From positions 1 through 36,988 of the forward strand of contig JABMNO010000061.1 of the NCBI GenBank assembly GCA_013204555.1: a stretch of DNA of 36,988 bases. Reading direction: 5' to 3'. Position numbers and translations under genes: made by a program. The notes below the pieces were generated by a model. It did not search any database, was not told where the DNA came from, and saw only the letters and a list, made by a program, of their open reading frames with translations. Of this stretch, positions 1 to 7,667 are shown piece after piece (positions within the stretch are counted from its first letter, which is position 1; every line of letters starts with the position of its first letter). Origin of the DNA: Chloroflexota bacterium (lineage in GTDB: Bacteria; Chloroflexota; Dehalococcoidia; Lucifugimonadales; Lucifugimonadaceae).

Positions 1-80
1 ACGTCATAACCTATTAATAACGGAAAAATGCCCGACTCATTTGAGTCGGGCATTTTTCCGTTATTAATAGGTTATGACGT
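1..80. repeat. Perfect 39-bp inverted repeat at the window edge
   Basis: Positions 1-39 are the exact reverse complement of 42-80, leaving only a 2-base centre (TT at 40-41). The inner part (24-57) is an ordinary terminator hairpin, but the match continues without a mismatch for a further 23 bases on each side and stops exactly at the first base of the window. The right arm includes the last codons and stop of the MFS gene. Natural terminators rarely have such long perfect arms, so a fold-back assembly or amplification artefact is a serious alternative to a real cruciform. Confidence 0.95.
24..57 (-). terminator. Rho-independent terminator after the MFS gene (bidirectional form)
   Basis: A 12-bp GC-rich stem (28-39 with 42-53, core GCCCGACTCA) has a 2-base apex and is flanked by an A-run (24-28) and a T-run (53-57). 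It lies 14 bases past the TAA of the MFS gene on the minus strand, where the flanking A-run is read as a U-tract. The symmetry allows termination in both directions. If the left arm is a fold-back artefact, part of this hairpin would be duplicated sequence. Confidence 0.7.
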
Positions 81-1367
81 ATCTGGTGGAGCGTTTGGAT
101 CCGACTCGGTGTACTCATATGTTCTGAGACCCGGCATGAACTGCCAGATCGCCATCACGACCAGAATCGATACCACTCCACCCAGCACCATTGTGTTGCC
201 AGCGCCGATAACACCAGACATGAATCCGACTTCCATCTGACCGATGTTGTTGGCGCCCATTGCACTGAATGAGTGTGCGCTGCTTGCCCGCCCCAAAAGC
301 TTGTCCGGGGTGGTCAACTGAACCACCGTCTGTCGCATCACCATGCCGACGGCGTCTGTTGATCCGAGCAGGCCAACGATAACCAGGCCAAGCCAGAACT
401 CACGGTTCAAGCCGAACGCGAGCAATAGGAACGAGTAGGCCAGTGTTGCGAAGAGGACGATTCGCCCTTTTCGTTTCCATGATGCTGTCCTGATCACAAC
501 GAACGTGCCGGCCACGCCGCCAATGGAGTTTGCTGCGTTGAGCGCACCAACGCCGGCGGCGCCAAGGCCGTAGAGCTGGTCGGCGAATACGGGGAACAGC
601 ATGCGGTAGAAGCTCACGATGGTCACACCAATATCCATGAGATAGAGGCCTGGAAGGATTCGATGTGTCATCACGAATCGCCAGCCCTCTTTGATCGAGT
701 TGAGGTCGGTCTTTCGTGAGCCTCCGTCGGGTTTGCCCGATACGCGGATGAGCAAGGGCGTGAACATACTGACGCCTGCAGCGGCAGTAGCAACCGCGAA
801 GGCGGCGGTGACTCCGAACACCTCATACATCAATGCAAAGAGCAAAGGCGCAGCGATGCCCGCGATCTGAAATGTTGCCGTGTTTGTGCTCACGGCGTGA
901 GAAATGTGTGATCTAGGAACGACTCGTGAAACCATTGCAGATCGAGCCGGATTTCCCAGCATGTTTACGATCCCTGATAGCCCTGTCACCGCAAAAATAT
1001 GCCATGGTGCAAGGCCGTCAGTGGCGGCGAGCAATGTGAGCCCTATAAGCATCGCGAACGCGAACACTTGCGTGAGGGTCATTAGTCGTTTGCGGTCCGC
1101 ATTGTCGGCCAACGCCCCGCCGTACAGGACCATCGGCATCTGGATCAGTTGGACAAGGCCAAGGAGGCCTATCTGCGCTGCAGACCCGGTCTCCTCGTAG
1201 AGCCATTGGATGGATACAAGGGTCCGCATCTGCATGGTGACCATTGCGGTGACGTTGGACATCCACAGCATTGTGAAGTCGCGATAGGCGAATGCGGCCC
1301 ATGCTGAGAGATTCGCCGTAGTTGATGGGGTTGAAGCGCCAGCCTGACCGTCTGAGTTAGACGACAT
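72..1367 (-). CDS. MFS transporter, EntS/MFS_3-type exporter
   Basis: This 431-residue polytopic membrane protein has the length and hydrophobic pattern of a 12-helix major facilitator. After a polar N-terminus of about 20 residues, the first helices lead to the loop 2-3 motif A, GGALADNADRKRLM, at residues 83-96, the family signature. The overall style (WMSN near helix 1, GIVNMLGNPARSAM near helix 4-5) resembles the EntS-like MFS_3 group, which exports siderophores, drugs or metabolites; the substrate cannot be read from sequence. The ATG at 1367 is the only well-placed start, with no clear Shine-Dalgarno sequence. It is divergent from the SDR gene across a 219-base intergenic region and ends in a terminator hairpin. 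Confidence 0.85.
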   Translation of the reverse strand: MSSNSDGQAGASTPSTTANLSAWAAFAYRDFTMLWMSNVTAMVTMQMRTLVSIQWLYEETGSAAQIGLLGLVQLIQMPMVLYGGALADNADRKRLMTLTQVFAFAMLIGLTLLAATDGLAPWHIFAVTGLSGIVNMLGNPARSAMVSRVVPRSHISHAVSTNTATFQIAGIAAPLLFALMYEVFGVTAAFAVATAAAGVSMFTPLLIRVSGKPDGGSRKTDLNSIKEGWRFVMTHRILPGLYLMDIGVTIVSFYRMLFPVFADQLYGLGAAGVGALNAANSIGGVAGTFVVIRTASWKRKGRIVLFATLAYSFLLLAFGLNREFWLGLVIVGLLGSTDAVGMVMRQTVVQLTTPDKLLGRASSAHSFSAMGANNIGQMEVGFMSGVIGAGNTMVLGGVVSILVVMAIWQFMPGLRTYEYTESDPNAPPDTS

Positions 1368-1505
1368 CAGTGTTGGCCCGTGATTGGGGCAAATATGGCA
1401 CAGATTTGAAGCACCGCCGGATAGTACGCCCGAAAATTACTAGAGGCAATAACCTGGTAGCCAGTCGAAGACCGACCGCGAAATGTTTCCCACTCCAGAC
1501 TCTTC

Positions 1506-1534
1506 TTGACCGGTCTGAGTCATCGGCGCATGAT
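1506..1534 (+). promoter_or_regulatory. Possible sigma70-type promoter for the SDR gene
   Basis: TTGACC (1506-1511) and CATGAT (1529-1534) are separated by 17 bases, a plausible -35/-10 pair, about 50 bases upstream of the ATG at 1587. The rest of the 1368-1586 divergent region shows no strong operator. The -10 match is only partial. Confidence 0.3.
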
Positions 1535-1586
1535 CTGCCGCAGAAACAATAACTAATTTTCACTGACAAGAGATGGAGCGTTACCC

Positions 1587-2531
1587 ATGAAGGTCCTGGT
1601 CACTGGCGGTTCAGGAATCGTTGGCCACTACGTCATCGACGAGTTGTACCGAAACGGGCACGAGGTGATCAACGCCGACGTAGTCAGAATGACCAGCAAC
1701 CTGGCTCACAGCGGTACGATCGGCACATCCGGAGCCGATGCTGCACTTGCAATGCGAGAGGGATGGCCTCGAACGCCGACGTTTTTTGAAGTCGACGTGA
1801 CGGACTACGGGCAAGTGATCTCCGCAATGGGCGGTTGTGATGCAGTGATCGCACTCGGCGCACGGCCAAGCGCTGGCAACTACACGGAGGAAGACGTTTT
1901 CCGGACCAACACAACGTCCATGTGGAACGTTTGTCGCGCGGCCGAGCAGTTGGGTATCGAAAGCGTGGTGCTGGGCTCCTCCTACAACTCGATTGGGGCA
2001 ATGGGCACTGCGGCCCGCTGGGAGAAGAACGAGGTCAAGCCTCCCGAATATTTCCCAATCGATGATGTCCAGGGAACAAGGGCAGAAGATCCGTATAGCG
2101 TCGCCAAGTGGTTAGGCGAGCACACGGCCGATGCATTTGCCCGGCGCAACCCGAATATGCGGATCGTCAGTGCCAGGTTCAACGGGATGTGGGACGACAA
2201 TACGTTCAAGAAGCTTGCCGCCAATCCGATTACTGATCCGTGGGAACGGTGCCAGGGTTTTTGGACGTATCTCCACATCGCCGATGCAGCTCTGGCATGC
2301 CGAATGGCTATCGAGTCGTCCGGCTGGGCCGGGCATGAGCGAGCATTCCTGCACGCCGATGACATCATGCTGGACATCCCAACCATGCAGGCGATCCGGA
2401 CCGTCTACCCGGACGTTCCTCTCAGGAGAGAATTCGAGGGGTTTGAGCCACCAATTTTGAACTCGGTGGCAAAAGATGTTTTCGGCTGGAACCCCCGTTA
2501 CTCATGGCGAGACGAGCAATTCCAGCCGTAG
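1587..2531 (+). CDS. NAD-dependent epimerase/dehydratase, extended SDR
   Basis: This 314-residue protein of the extended short-chain dehydrogenase/reductase superfamily would act on a nucleotide sugar or free sugar/uronate in the cytoplasm. The dinucleotide-binding motif G7-x2-G10-x2-G13 lies in the first strand-helix turn, and the catalytic Y170-x3-K174 is in EDPYSVAK, with a serine stretch before it (SSY, 131-133). An ATG preceded by GGAG (about 1574) fits the start. A polar insert at about 34-63 precedes the third strand. Nearby mutarotase-like, lactonase, dehydratase and dehydrogenase genes make an aldose or uronate 1-dehydrogenase role attractive, but the family is too broad to assign a substrate. 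Confidence 0.85.
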   Translation: MKVLVTGGSGIVGHYVIDELYRNGHEVINADVVRMTSNLAHSGTIGTSGADAALAMREGWPRTPTFFEVDVTDYGQVISAMGGCDAVIALGARPSAGNYTEEDVFRTNTTSMWNVCRAAEQLGIESVVLGSSYNSIGAMGTAARWEKNEVKPPEYFPIDDVQGTRAEDPYSVAKWLGEHTADAFARRNPNMRIVSARFNGMWDDNTFKKLAANPITDPWERCQGFWTYLHIADAALACRMAIESSGWAGHERAFLHADDIMLDIPTMQAIRTVYPDVPLRREFEGFEPPILNSVAKDVFGWNPRYSWRDEQFQP

Positions 2532-2553
2532 TCTCTTTCCCGCTCCAGTTCAT

Positions 2554-3429
2554 TTATGGCGCGATGGCGATAAACACTGCGCCTGAGACTATTACCGTCC
2601 CGCCGACCAGTCGGCCGCGCCCGAATTGCTCGCCAAGGAACACAGAGCCCATCACCACTCCTATTACGATGCCAATCTCCCGGAACGGTCCAACGTAACT
2701 CACGCGGGAAACCTCAAACGCTGTGAGCACCAAACCGTATGCGATGAACTGAAGCCCGCCGCCCGCGATTGCTGAACGCTTATGCATCGCCCACTCCTGA
2801 ATAAAGTCAGCGCGTGTGAAACCGCGGCTCAATATCGGAAGCATTCCTATCGTCCCGGCCGAAGTCAGGAGGTACATGTAGAGGAATGGCGTGACATGCT
2901 CCACGCCGCTCTTGTCCACCACTGAGTAGATAGAGATGAGTATGCCGGTCGCCAGGGCGTAAACGATTCCGCGATCCTTCAGGAGCGCCGCTGGATCGCT
3001 CAGTAATGCTTTGAATCTTCCCCACCAGGTGATCAGAAAAATTCCGGAGAAGATGCCAAAAACACCAATCCAGACCAGCGGAGAGATTTCCTCATTCAGC
3101 ACCACGAGTCCCAGAACTGGGATCAGCATCAGCCCCAGTCCCCGCGCAATGGGGTAGACCAGAGAAAGATCGGTGCTGGCATATGCCCGGCTCAGGGTGA
3201 TGAAATACACGACGTGCAGTAGCCACGTCGCCAGGATGAATATCCAGCCCTCGGGATCCGGTGGGTTGATGATGAACAGCGTTATCGCAACTGGGGCGAG
3301 CAACACGTTTACTGATGTCGCCATGAGCCATGTGAATATCTCTGGCGTTGTGCACCGCTTGGCGAGGAAATTCCATGATGCGTGCGCGAATGCGGAGATT
3401 ATTACCAGGGTTAGAGCTGCGGAATCCAA
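2554..3429 (-). CDS. EamA/DMT-family transporter
   Basis: This 291-residue protein consists almost entirely of hydrophobic helices, consistent with the ten-helix, two-EamA-repeat topology of the drug/metabolite transporter superfamily. The N-terminal HASWNFLAKRC (about 16-26) and YPIARGLGLMLIPVLG near residue 92 are typical. Substrates in this family range from amino acids to sugars and are not deducible here. The first codon is TTG (3429); EamA proteins begin just before the HASWN segment and no ATG lies nearby, so the TTG is probably real. It converges on the SDR gene with a 22-base gap and lies downstream of the receiver-domain gene on the same strand. Confidence 0.82.
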   Translation of the reverse strand: MDSAALTLVIISAFAHASWNFLAKRCTTPEIFTWLMATSVNVLLAPVAITLFIINPPDPEGWIFILATWLLHVVYFITLSRAYASTDLSLVYPIARGLGLMLIPVLGLVVLNEEISPLVWIGVFGIFSGIFLITWWGRFKALLSDPAALLKDRGIVYALATGILISIYSVVDKSGVEHVTPFLYMYLLTSAGTIGMLPILSRGFTRADFIQEWAMHKRSAIAGGGLQFIAYGLVLTAFEVSRVSYVGPFREIGIVIGVVMGSVFLGEQFGRGRLVGGTVIVSGAVFIAIAP

Positions 3430-3487
3430 CGGAGGTTAGATCGCTCTCAACGCGACTTCAGGCAGGGCAGACCAACAACGACAGTAC

Positions 3488-3871
3488 TTAGTGAGCGGAT
3501 CTGACTGTGGCTTCAAGAACCCAGCCAACGCGCAGTTCAACCTCTCCGTCAGCCCATGGCTTGCTGATGAAGTCACGAGCGCCAAGGTTGCGTGCCGTGC
3601 TCAGGTCTTCTGGCCGACCCTTTGCCGTGACCATTAGCACCGGGATGTCCCGGTGATTCTCGTTCGCTTTCATGTTGCGAAGAGCCTGGAACCCGTCAAC
3701 GCGGGGCATCGCCACGTCGAGAAGGACAAGATCAGGAGAATGTGCGTCGATCATATCCGGGACCTCGGAGCCATCGGCGGCTTCGAACACTTCGTACCCT
3801 GCATCCTCAAGGATGGTGGCCAGAGCCAGCCGAACATCCTCACTATCGTCCACCAACAATATTCGAGCCAT
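3488..3871 (-). CDS. Single-domain response regulator (receiver only)
   Basis: This 127-residue CheY-like receiver has no output domain. Counted from the ATG at 3871, it has the acidic pair D8-D9, phospho-acceptor D52 in LVLLDVAMPRVDG, the switch T81 in VTAKG and the conserved K103-P104. All residues needed for phosphorylation are present. The ATG was preferred because MARILLVDDS is the classic receiver N-terminus; a TTG at 3892 is in frame, but it overlaps the GGAGG (3886-3890) that probably serves as ribosome-binding site, although the spacing to the ATG is long (14 bases). No histidine kinase is present in the window, so the partner is elsewhere. It is divergent from the first mutarotase-like gene. 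Confidence 0.88.
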   Translation of the reverse strand: MARILLVDDSEDVRLALATILEDAGYEVFEAADGSEVPDMIDAHSPDLVLLDVAMPRVDGFQALRNMKANENHRDIPVLMVTAKGRPEDLSTARNLGARDFISKPWADGEVELRVGWVLEATVRSAH

Positions 3872-4034
3872 GATCTTTTTCTGTTCCTCCAAAGTTGCAG
3901 CATTAGATATTGTACGGATGGATGCCGAAGATGTGCGTTGAAATAGTCACAAGAACGTAACGTCAGGGCTGAGTTTCAGTTACCGTCGACACAATTAATT
4001 TCGTTCGTAGCGATCAGAATTCAGGTGAAAACGC

Positions 4035-5132
4035 ATGCATTACCAGAACGAACGCACTTCGGGTTGCCGAATCTCGGACGCCTGGACCTACCGTGGCCTG
4101 AAGACGGTAATTCTTGAGAATGACTTGATCAGGGTCACGGTCCTCGCTGACAAAGGCGCGGACGTCTACGAGTTCATACACAAGCCAACTGATACCGATT
4201 TCATGTGGCGCAGTCCTTGGGGCGTGAGGGATCCCCGGAAGTTCATACCCACCACCGGCTGGCCCGAAGGCATCTGGCAAGACGTGTATGAAGGCGGCTG
4301 GCAGACCCTTGCACCCACTGGAGGTTCACCCATGAACTACGCCGGTGCTGAGATTGGTCAGCACGCAGAAGCGACCACGATGCCGTGGGACGTCCAGATT
4401 CTTGAGGACACGCCAGAGACCGTGAGCGCCAGGTTCTGGGTACGTACCTATCGGACGCCCTTTTACATTGAGAAGACGCTGACGATACACACTGGAGAGG
4501 CGGTGCTGCACGTCGAAGAATCGATCGTCAACGAAGCTGAGGAATCGGCCGATGCAGTTTGGGGCCAGCACATCGCACTTGGAGCGCCATTCTTGTCGGA
4601 CTCGTGTCGATTAGATATCCCTGGTGCCGACTACTGGGTGCCCGGCGAAGGTGAAGAAACCACGCGCAGACTCAAATCAGGCCAATCAGGCTCGTGGCCG
4701 GCGGCAATTGGTTCGGATGGTAGCCAGGTTGATCTGCATACGATTCCAGCGAAGTCCGCGCGGGTTCAGGACTACATGTCATTCATGGACCTGACTGAAG
4801 GCTGGTACGCCGTAACAAACCCAGATCGCGGCGTTGGATTCGCGTTTCAGTTTCCGGCTGAAACGTACACGCATCTCTGGTACTGGCAGGTGTTTGGCGG
4901 TGGCAGCGGATATCCCTGGTACAACCGAACCTACAACGTGGGGCTTGAGCCATTCACCAGCCTGCCAAACGGCATGGCCCGCCCGGGGACAGATGAACCG
5001 ACTTCCATCAAACTGGCGGCCGGCGAACGGCGAACCATCTCGATGAAGGCGATCGCATATGTTCCGCCGAACGACTTTCAGGGCGTCAAGAGAATCGGCG
5101 ATTCAGGCGGAGTTGAGTTCGAGGCTGTTTAG
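4035..5132 (+). CDS. Aldose-epimerase-like protein (DUF4432 type), copy 1
   Basis: This 365-residue soluble protein has the galactose-mutarotase-like beta-sandwich style of the DUF4432 / aldose 1-epimerase group. Two histidines that could be the mutarotase catalytic pair lie at H110 (EIGQHAE) and H179 (WGQHIALG). They sit at the same residue numbers in the second copy (7668-8744). GYPWYNRTYNVGLEP in the C-terminal third is also shared. Family knowledge suggests anomer interconversion or a related sugar-handling step; no member-level function is established here. The start is supported by AGGTGAAA upstream. Its stop overlaps the enolase-superfamily gene by 4 bases, tail to tail. Confidence 0.8.
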   Translation: MHYQNERTSGCRISDAWTYRGLKTVILENDLIRVTVLADKGADVYEFIHKPTDTDFMWRSPWGVRDPRKFIPTTGWPEGIWQDVYEGGWQTLAPTGGSPMNYAGAEIGQHAEATTMPWDVQILEDTPETVSARFWVRTYRTPFYIEKTLTIHTGEAVLHVEESIVNEAEESADAVWGQHIALGAPFLSDSCRLDIPGADYWVPGEGEETTRRLKSGQSGSWPAAIGSDGSQVDLHTIPAKSARVQDYMSFMDLTEGWYAVTNPDRGVGFAFQFPAETYTHLWYWQVFGGGSGYPWYNRTYNVGLEPFTSLPNGMARPGTDEPTSIKLAAGERRTISMKAIAYVPPNDFQGVKRIGDSGGVEFEAV

Positions 5133-6307
5133 GCCTCCGCGAGTATTCCACCGTCAACTTTGTGGGCGTTGATCCAGTCCCAGTCAAGTGGCACGCCAAT
5201 GCCGGGTCCCTCAGGTGCGAACACGTTGCCATCGGAGTCTATGCCGTCGAGATCGTCGTTATAGCCACCGCCGTAGAACGGTGATCGGGTGGACTTTACG
5301 AGCGGATGCACGAGACCGAGCTCGAAGAAGTTTGTGTTACGAATCGACGACATGATGTGTCGATGGACCGGTCCTGGGCCGTGAAGCTCCACGTCGAGAC
5401 CAAAGCCTTCGGTGGCGGCAGCGATCTTCATCGTTCCAGTAATGCCGCCATCTTCATGGGCGCCCGCCCGAACGTAGTCGGTACTCTCGGCGACGATGAA
5501 GTCGACGTGCTGCTCAAGGAATCGGATGTGCTCGGTCTGGAGTATTGGAGTTTTGATCATCTGTCGAAGCTTCTTGTGGGCGAACTGCGAAACACCGCCA
5601 TCCTTGTACGGATCTTCATACCAGAAGAAGTTGGCCTCATCGCATGCTCGACCAACGGCCAGCGCCTGAGCAAAGTTTTCGTACTCACACGCCGGGTCGA
5701 TCAGCAGGTTCATCCGGTCGCCCACCCGCTGGCCCATGTTTAGAACGTTGTCGATCTCACGCTGGATGCGCTGTCCTCCAAGGCCCCAGCCGTGGATCTT
5801 GAACGACTTGTAGCCCATCTCGTAGCACTGTTCCGCGAAATCAGCGAACTGTTCTGGAGTTGAGAGTCCTCCGTTCTCATCACCGTGCAACGTAGAGGCG
5901 TAAGCCGGTAGGGGCTTCCGTGTGCCTCCCAGGAGGCGATAAAGCGGGGCGTCAAATAGCTTTCCGGCTATATCCCATAGGCAGATGTCGATCGGTCCGA
6001 TACCGGTCATGTCCCAGTGACGAAGTCCGCGCTTCAGGTCTTGATATATCTTTTCGCGCTCCAGAGCATCTTTTCCGATCAGATACTCAGATGCATGCTG
6101 GATTTGAGCAAGGGCCGGACCGCCGACACCCGGGTACTCACCGGTGATTCCCATATCTGTGTGAATCTGAAGAACAGTCCCGCGCTGAGTGAGTGCGCCG
6201 CCTTTTTCATACACCGTATTGAAGGTGTTGTAGTCCTTGCCAACGTTCTCAAGCTGGTGCTCAAACGTGGTGACTTCAATTTTGGTGATCTTTGGGCTTA
6301 CGACCAT
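5129..6307 (-). CDS. Mandelate racemase/muconate lactonizing enzyme family protein (probable sugar-acid dehydratase)
   Basis: This 392-residue enolase-superfamily member has an N-terminal capping domain to about residue 125, then the (beta/alpha)7 barrel. Visible catalytic elements are K170-x-H172 (FKIHGWG), Mg2+ ligands D204 (LIDPACEY), E231 (WYEDP) and E259 (LQTEH), D277 in the next strand and H309 (VELHGPG), which may supply the His of a His-Asp dyad. This architecture usually abstracts the alpha proton of an acid sugar, giving a 2-keto-3-deoxy acid. Length is normal and the ATG at 6307 fits. It is divergent from the zinc dehydrogenase. Exact substrate is unknown; the neighbouring lactonase and dehydrogenases favour an aldonate. 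Confidence 0.85.
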   Translation of the reverse strand: MVVSPKITKIEVTTFEHQLENVGKDYNTFNTVYEKGGALTQRGTVLQIHTDMGITGEYPGVGGPALAQIQHASEYLIGKDALEREKIYQDLKRGLRHWDMTGIGPIDICLWDIAGKLFDAPLYRLLGGTRKPLPAYASTLHGDENGGLSTPEQFADFAEQCYEMGYKSFKIHGWGLGGQRIQREIDNVLNMGQRVGDRMNLLIDPACEYENFAQALAVGRACDEANFFWYEDPYKDGGVSQFAHKKLRQMIKTPILQTEHIRFLEQHVDFIVAESTDYVRAGAHEDGGITGTMKIAAATEGFGLDVELHGPGPVHRHIMSSIRNTNFFELGLVHPLVKSTRSPFYGGGYNDDLDGIDSDGNVFAPEGPGIGVPLDWDWINAHKVDGGILAEA

Positions 6308-6353
6308 GCTGAACTACTTTCCGGTGGGACTGACACAGGTATGACTTTCGTAT

Positions 6354-6378
6354 GTGAAATTATCATGCACGATTTCAC
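6354..6378. promoter_or_regulatory. Candidate operator, GTGAAAT-N11-ATTTCAC
   Basis: A perfect 7-bp inverted repeat (6354-6360 and 6372-6378) with an 11-base spacer lies in the 211-base divergent region between the enolase-superfamily gene and the zinc dehydrogenase. Its size and spacing suit a dimeric repressor or activator. No regulator gene with an obvious DNA-binding domain is present in the window, so the link is inferred only from position. Confidence 0.35.
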
Positions 6379-6518
6379 TGTTCACGGGGCAGGATTCTAC
6401 ATCTGTGGCGCACCGTTCGGGGTGAAGAGAGAGCTCAGGTTGCCGGTGCAAGTTGCTCGTGGCAGAATGGCGGCCCCTTCTACAGTCATACGCGACGCCC
6501 AGGAGATACTGCTGAATC

Positions 6519-7577
6519 ATGAAAGCACTTGTTTACTACGGTAATAAGGACGTTCGCCTGGAAACCGACTGGCCGGAGCCATCTGTAGGCCCCGGGCGGG
6601 TCAAGTTGCGGATCTTGGGCTCCAGTATCTGCGCCACAGACATCGAAGAGTGGCAGCATGGGCCACTGTGGGTTGCGCATGAGACGCCAAATCCCATTTC
6701 AGGCAGACAGGTGCCTTTGATTCTTGGTCACGAGGCAGCGGGCGAGGTAATTGAGATTGGTGACGGAGTGACAGGCGTGGAAATAGGGCAGCGCGTCGCC
6801 ATTGAGAATGTGGAGACCTGCGGCGTCTGTTTCTGGTGCAAACGAGGTGAGTCAGCCGTCTGTCCCTCGATGTCAGTGTTTGGCCTCTCTGATGATGGTG
6901 GTTTGGCCGAGTTCGCTTCATGGCGCGGCGATCAGTTGATTCCTCTCCCTGATTCGATCTCCGATAGTGAGGCGCCTCTGGCCGAGCCGACGACCGTTGC
7001 GATTCATGCGGTCCGGCGCTCTGGCATCAAGCCGGGAGATACCGCCGCGTTGATTGGATGTGGAACCGTTGGGCTGCTGACGCTTCAGGTGGCGAAAGCG
7101 GCAGGAGCAAAGGTAATCGCGATCGACCAGCGAGCAAGTTCGCTTGACCTGGCCAAAAAGCTCGGGGCGGATTACGTCCTGAACAGTGCGACGGATGATG
7201 TCCCCGCTGCACTGGCAGACTTCACGGACGATATTGGTCCGGACTTTACGTTTGAGACCGCAGGGGCGGAACGGACGCCTGTCGATGCGATCAACTGGAC
7301 CCGGCGCGGCGGCACTGTCGTACTGGTTGGAATCTACTCGGCTACCCCGAAGGTCAATTTCAACGAAATCGTCGGGAACGAGCGGACTGTCATCGGTTCC
7401 GTTGCGGCAAGTCCGGGCGACTATCGGATGGCTGTCGATATGATTGGCAGGGGACTGATTGACGTCAGTTTCCTGGTTTCAGACGTAATATCGCTTGACG
7501 ATGTAATAGAGCGCGGTTTCGAGCGGATGATCCAACCAAACAAAGATGTGTTCAGAATCGTAGTTCAACCTGGCTAG
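6519..7577 (+). CDS. Zinc-dependent medium-chain alcohol/polyol dehydrogenase
   Basis: This 352-residue medium-chain dehydrogenase/reductase resembles the sorbitol/threonine dehydrogenase group. The catalytic zinc site is shown by C38 (SSICATD) and H71-E72 (LGHEAAG). The structural zinc site is complete: C101, C104, C107 and C115. The Rossmann motif GCGTVGLLTLQVAK begins near residue 179 and is followed by an acidic residue at the end of strand 2 (VIAIDQ), which predicts NAD rather than NADP. AGGAG at 6501-6505 lies 13 bases before the ATG. It is probably cotranscribed with the second mutarotase-like gene. It could oxidise a sugar, sugar acid or deoxy-keto acid; the sequence does not decide which. 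Confidence 0.87.
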   Translation: MKALVYYGNKDVRLETDWPEPSVGPGRVKLRILGSSICATDIEEWQHGPLWVAHETPNPISGRQVPLILGHEAAGEVIEIGDGVTGVEIGQRVAIENVETCGVCFWCKRGESAVCPSMSVFGLSDDGGLAEFASWRGDQLIPLPDSISDSEAPLAEPTTVAIHAVRRSGIKPGDTAALIGCGTVGLLTLQVAKAAGAKVIAIDQRASSLDLAKKLGADYVLNSATDDVPAALADFTDDIGPDFTFETAGAERTPVDAINWTRRGGTVVLVGIYSATPKVNFNEIVGNERTVIGSVAASPGDYRMAVDMIGRGLIDVSFLVSDVISLDDVIERGFERMIQPNKDVFRIVVQPG

Positions 7578-7589
7578 GAACTATTGTCG

Positions 7590-7608
7590 TTGAAGTGCAC
7601 AACTTCAA
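7590..7608. promoter_or_regulatory. Candidate operator, TTGAAGT-N5-ACTTCAA
   Basis: This perfect 7-bp inverted repeat with a 5-base spacer (GCACA) lies 13 bases after the zinc dehydrogenase stop and about 60 bases before the second mutarotase-like gene. TATAAC at 7618-7623 just downstream could be a -10 element. A related half-site, GTTGAAATAGTCAC, occurs near 3938-3951 upstream of copy 1. It could instead be a weak hairpin. Confidence 0.35.
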
Positions 7609-7667
7609 TATTCAAACTATAACGTAAAATATCGGCACTGCTGTTCACAAATGAGAAGGAACGTCGA

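Noticed and set aside
28..240. A 70-residue plus-strand frame beginning inside the palindrome
   Set aside because: It is antisense to the MFS gene end and opens within the inverted repeat; no family resemblance or start signal.
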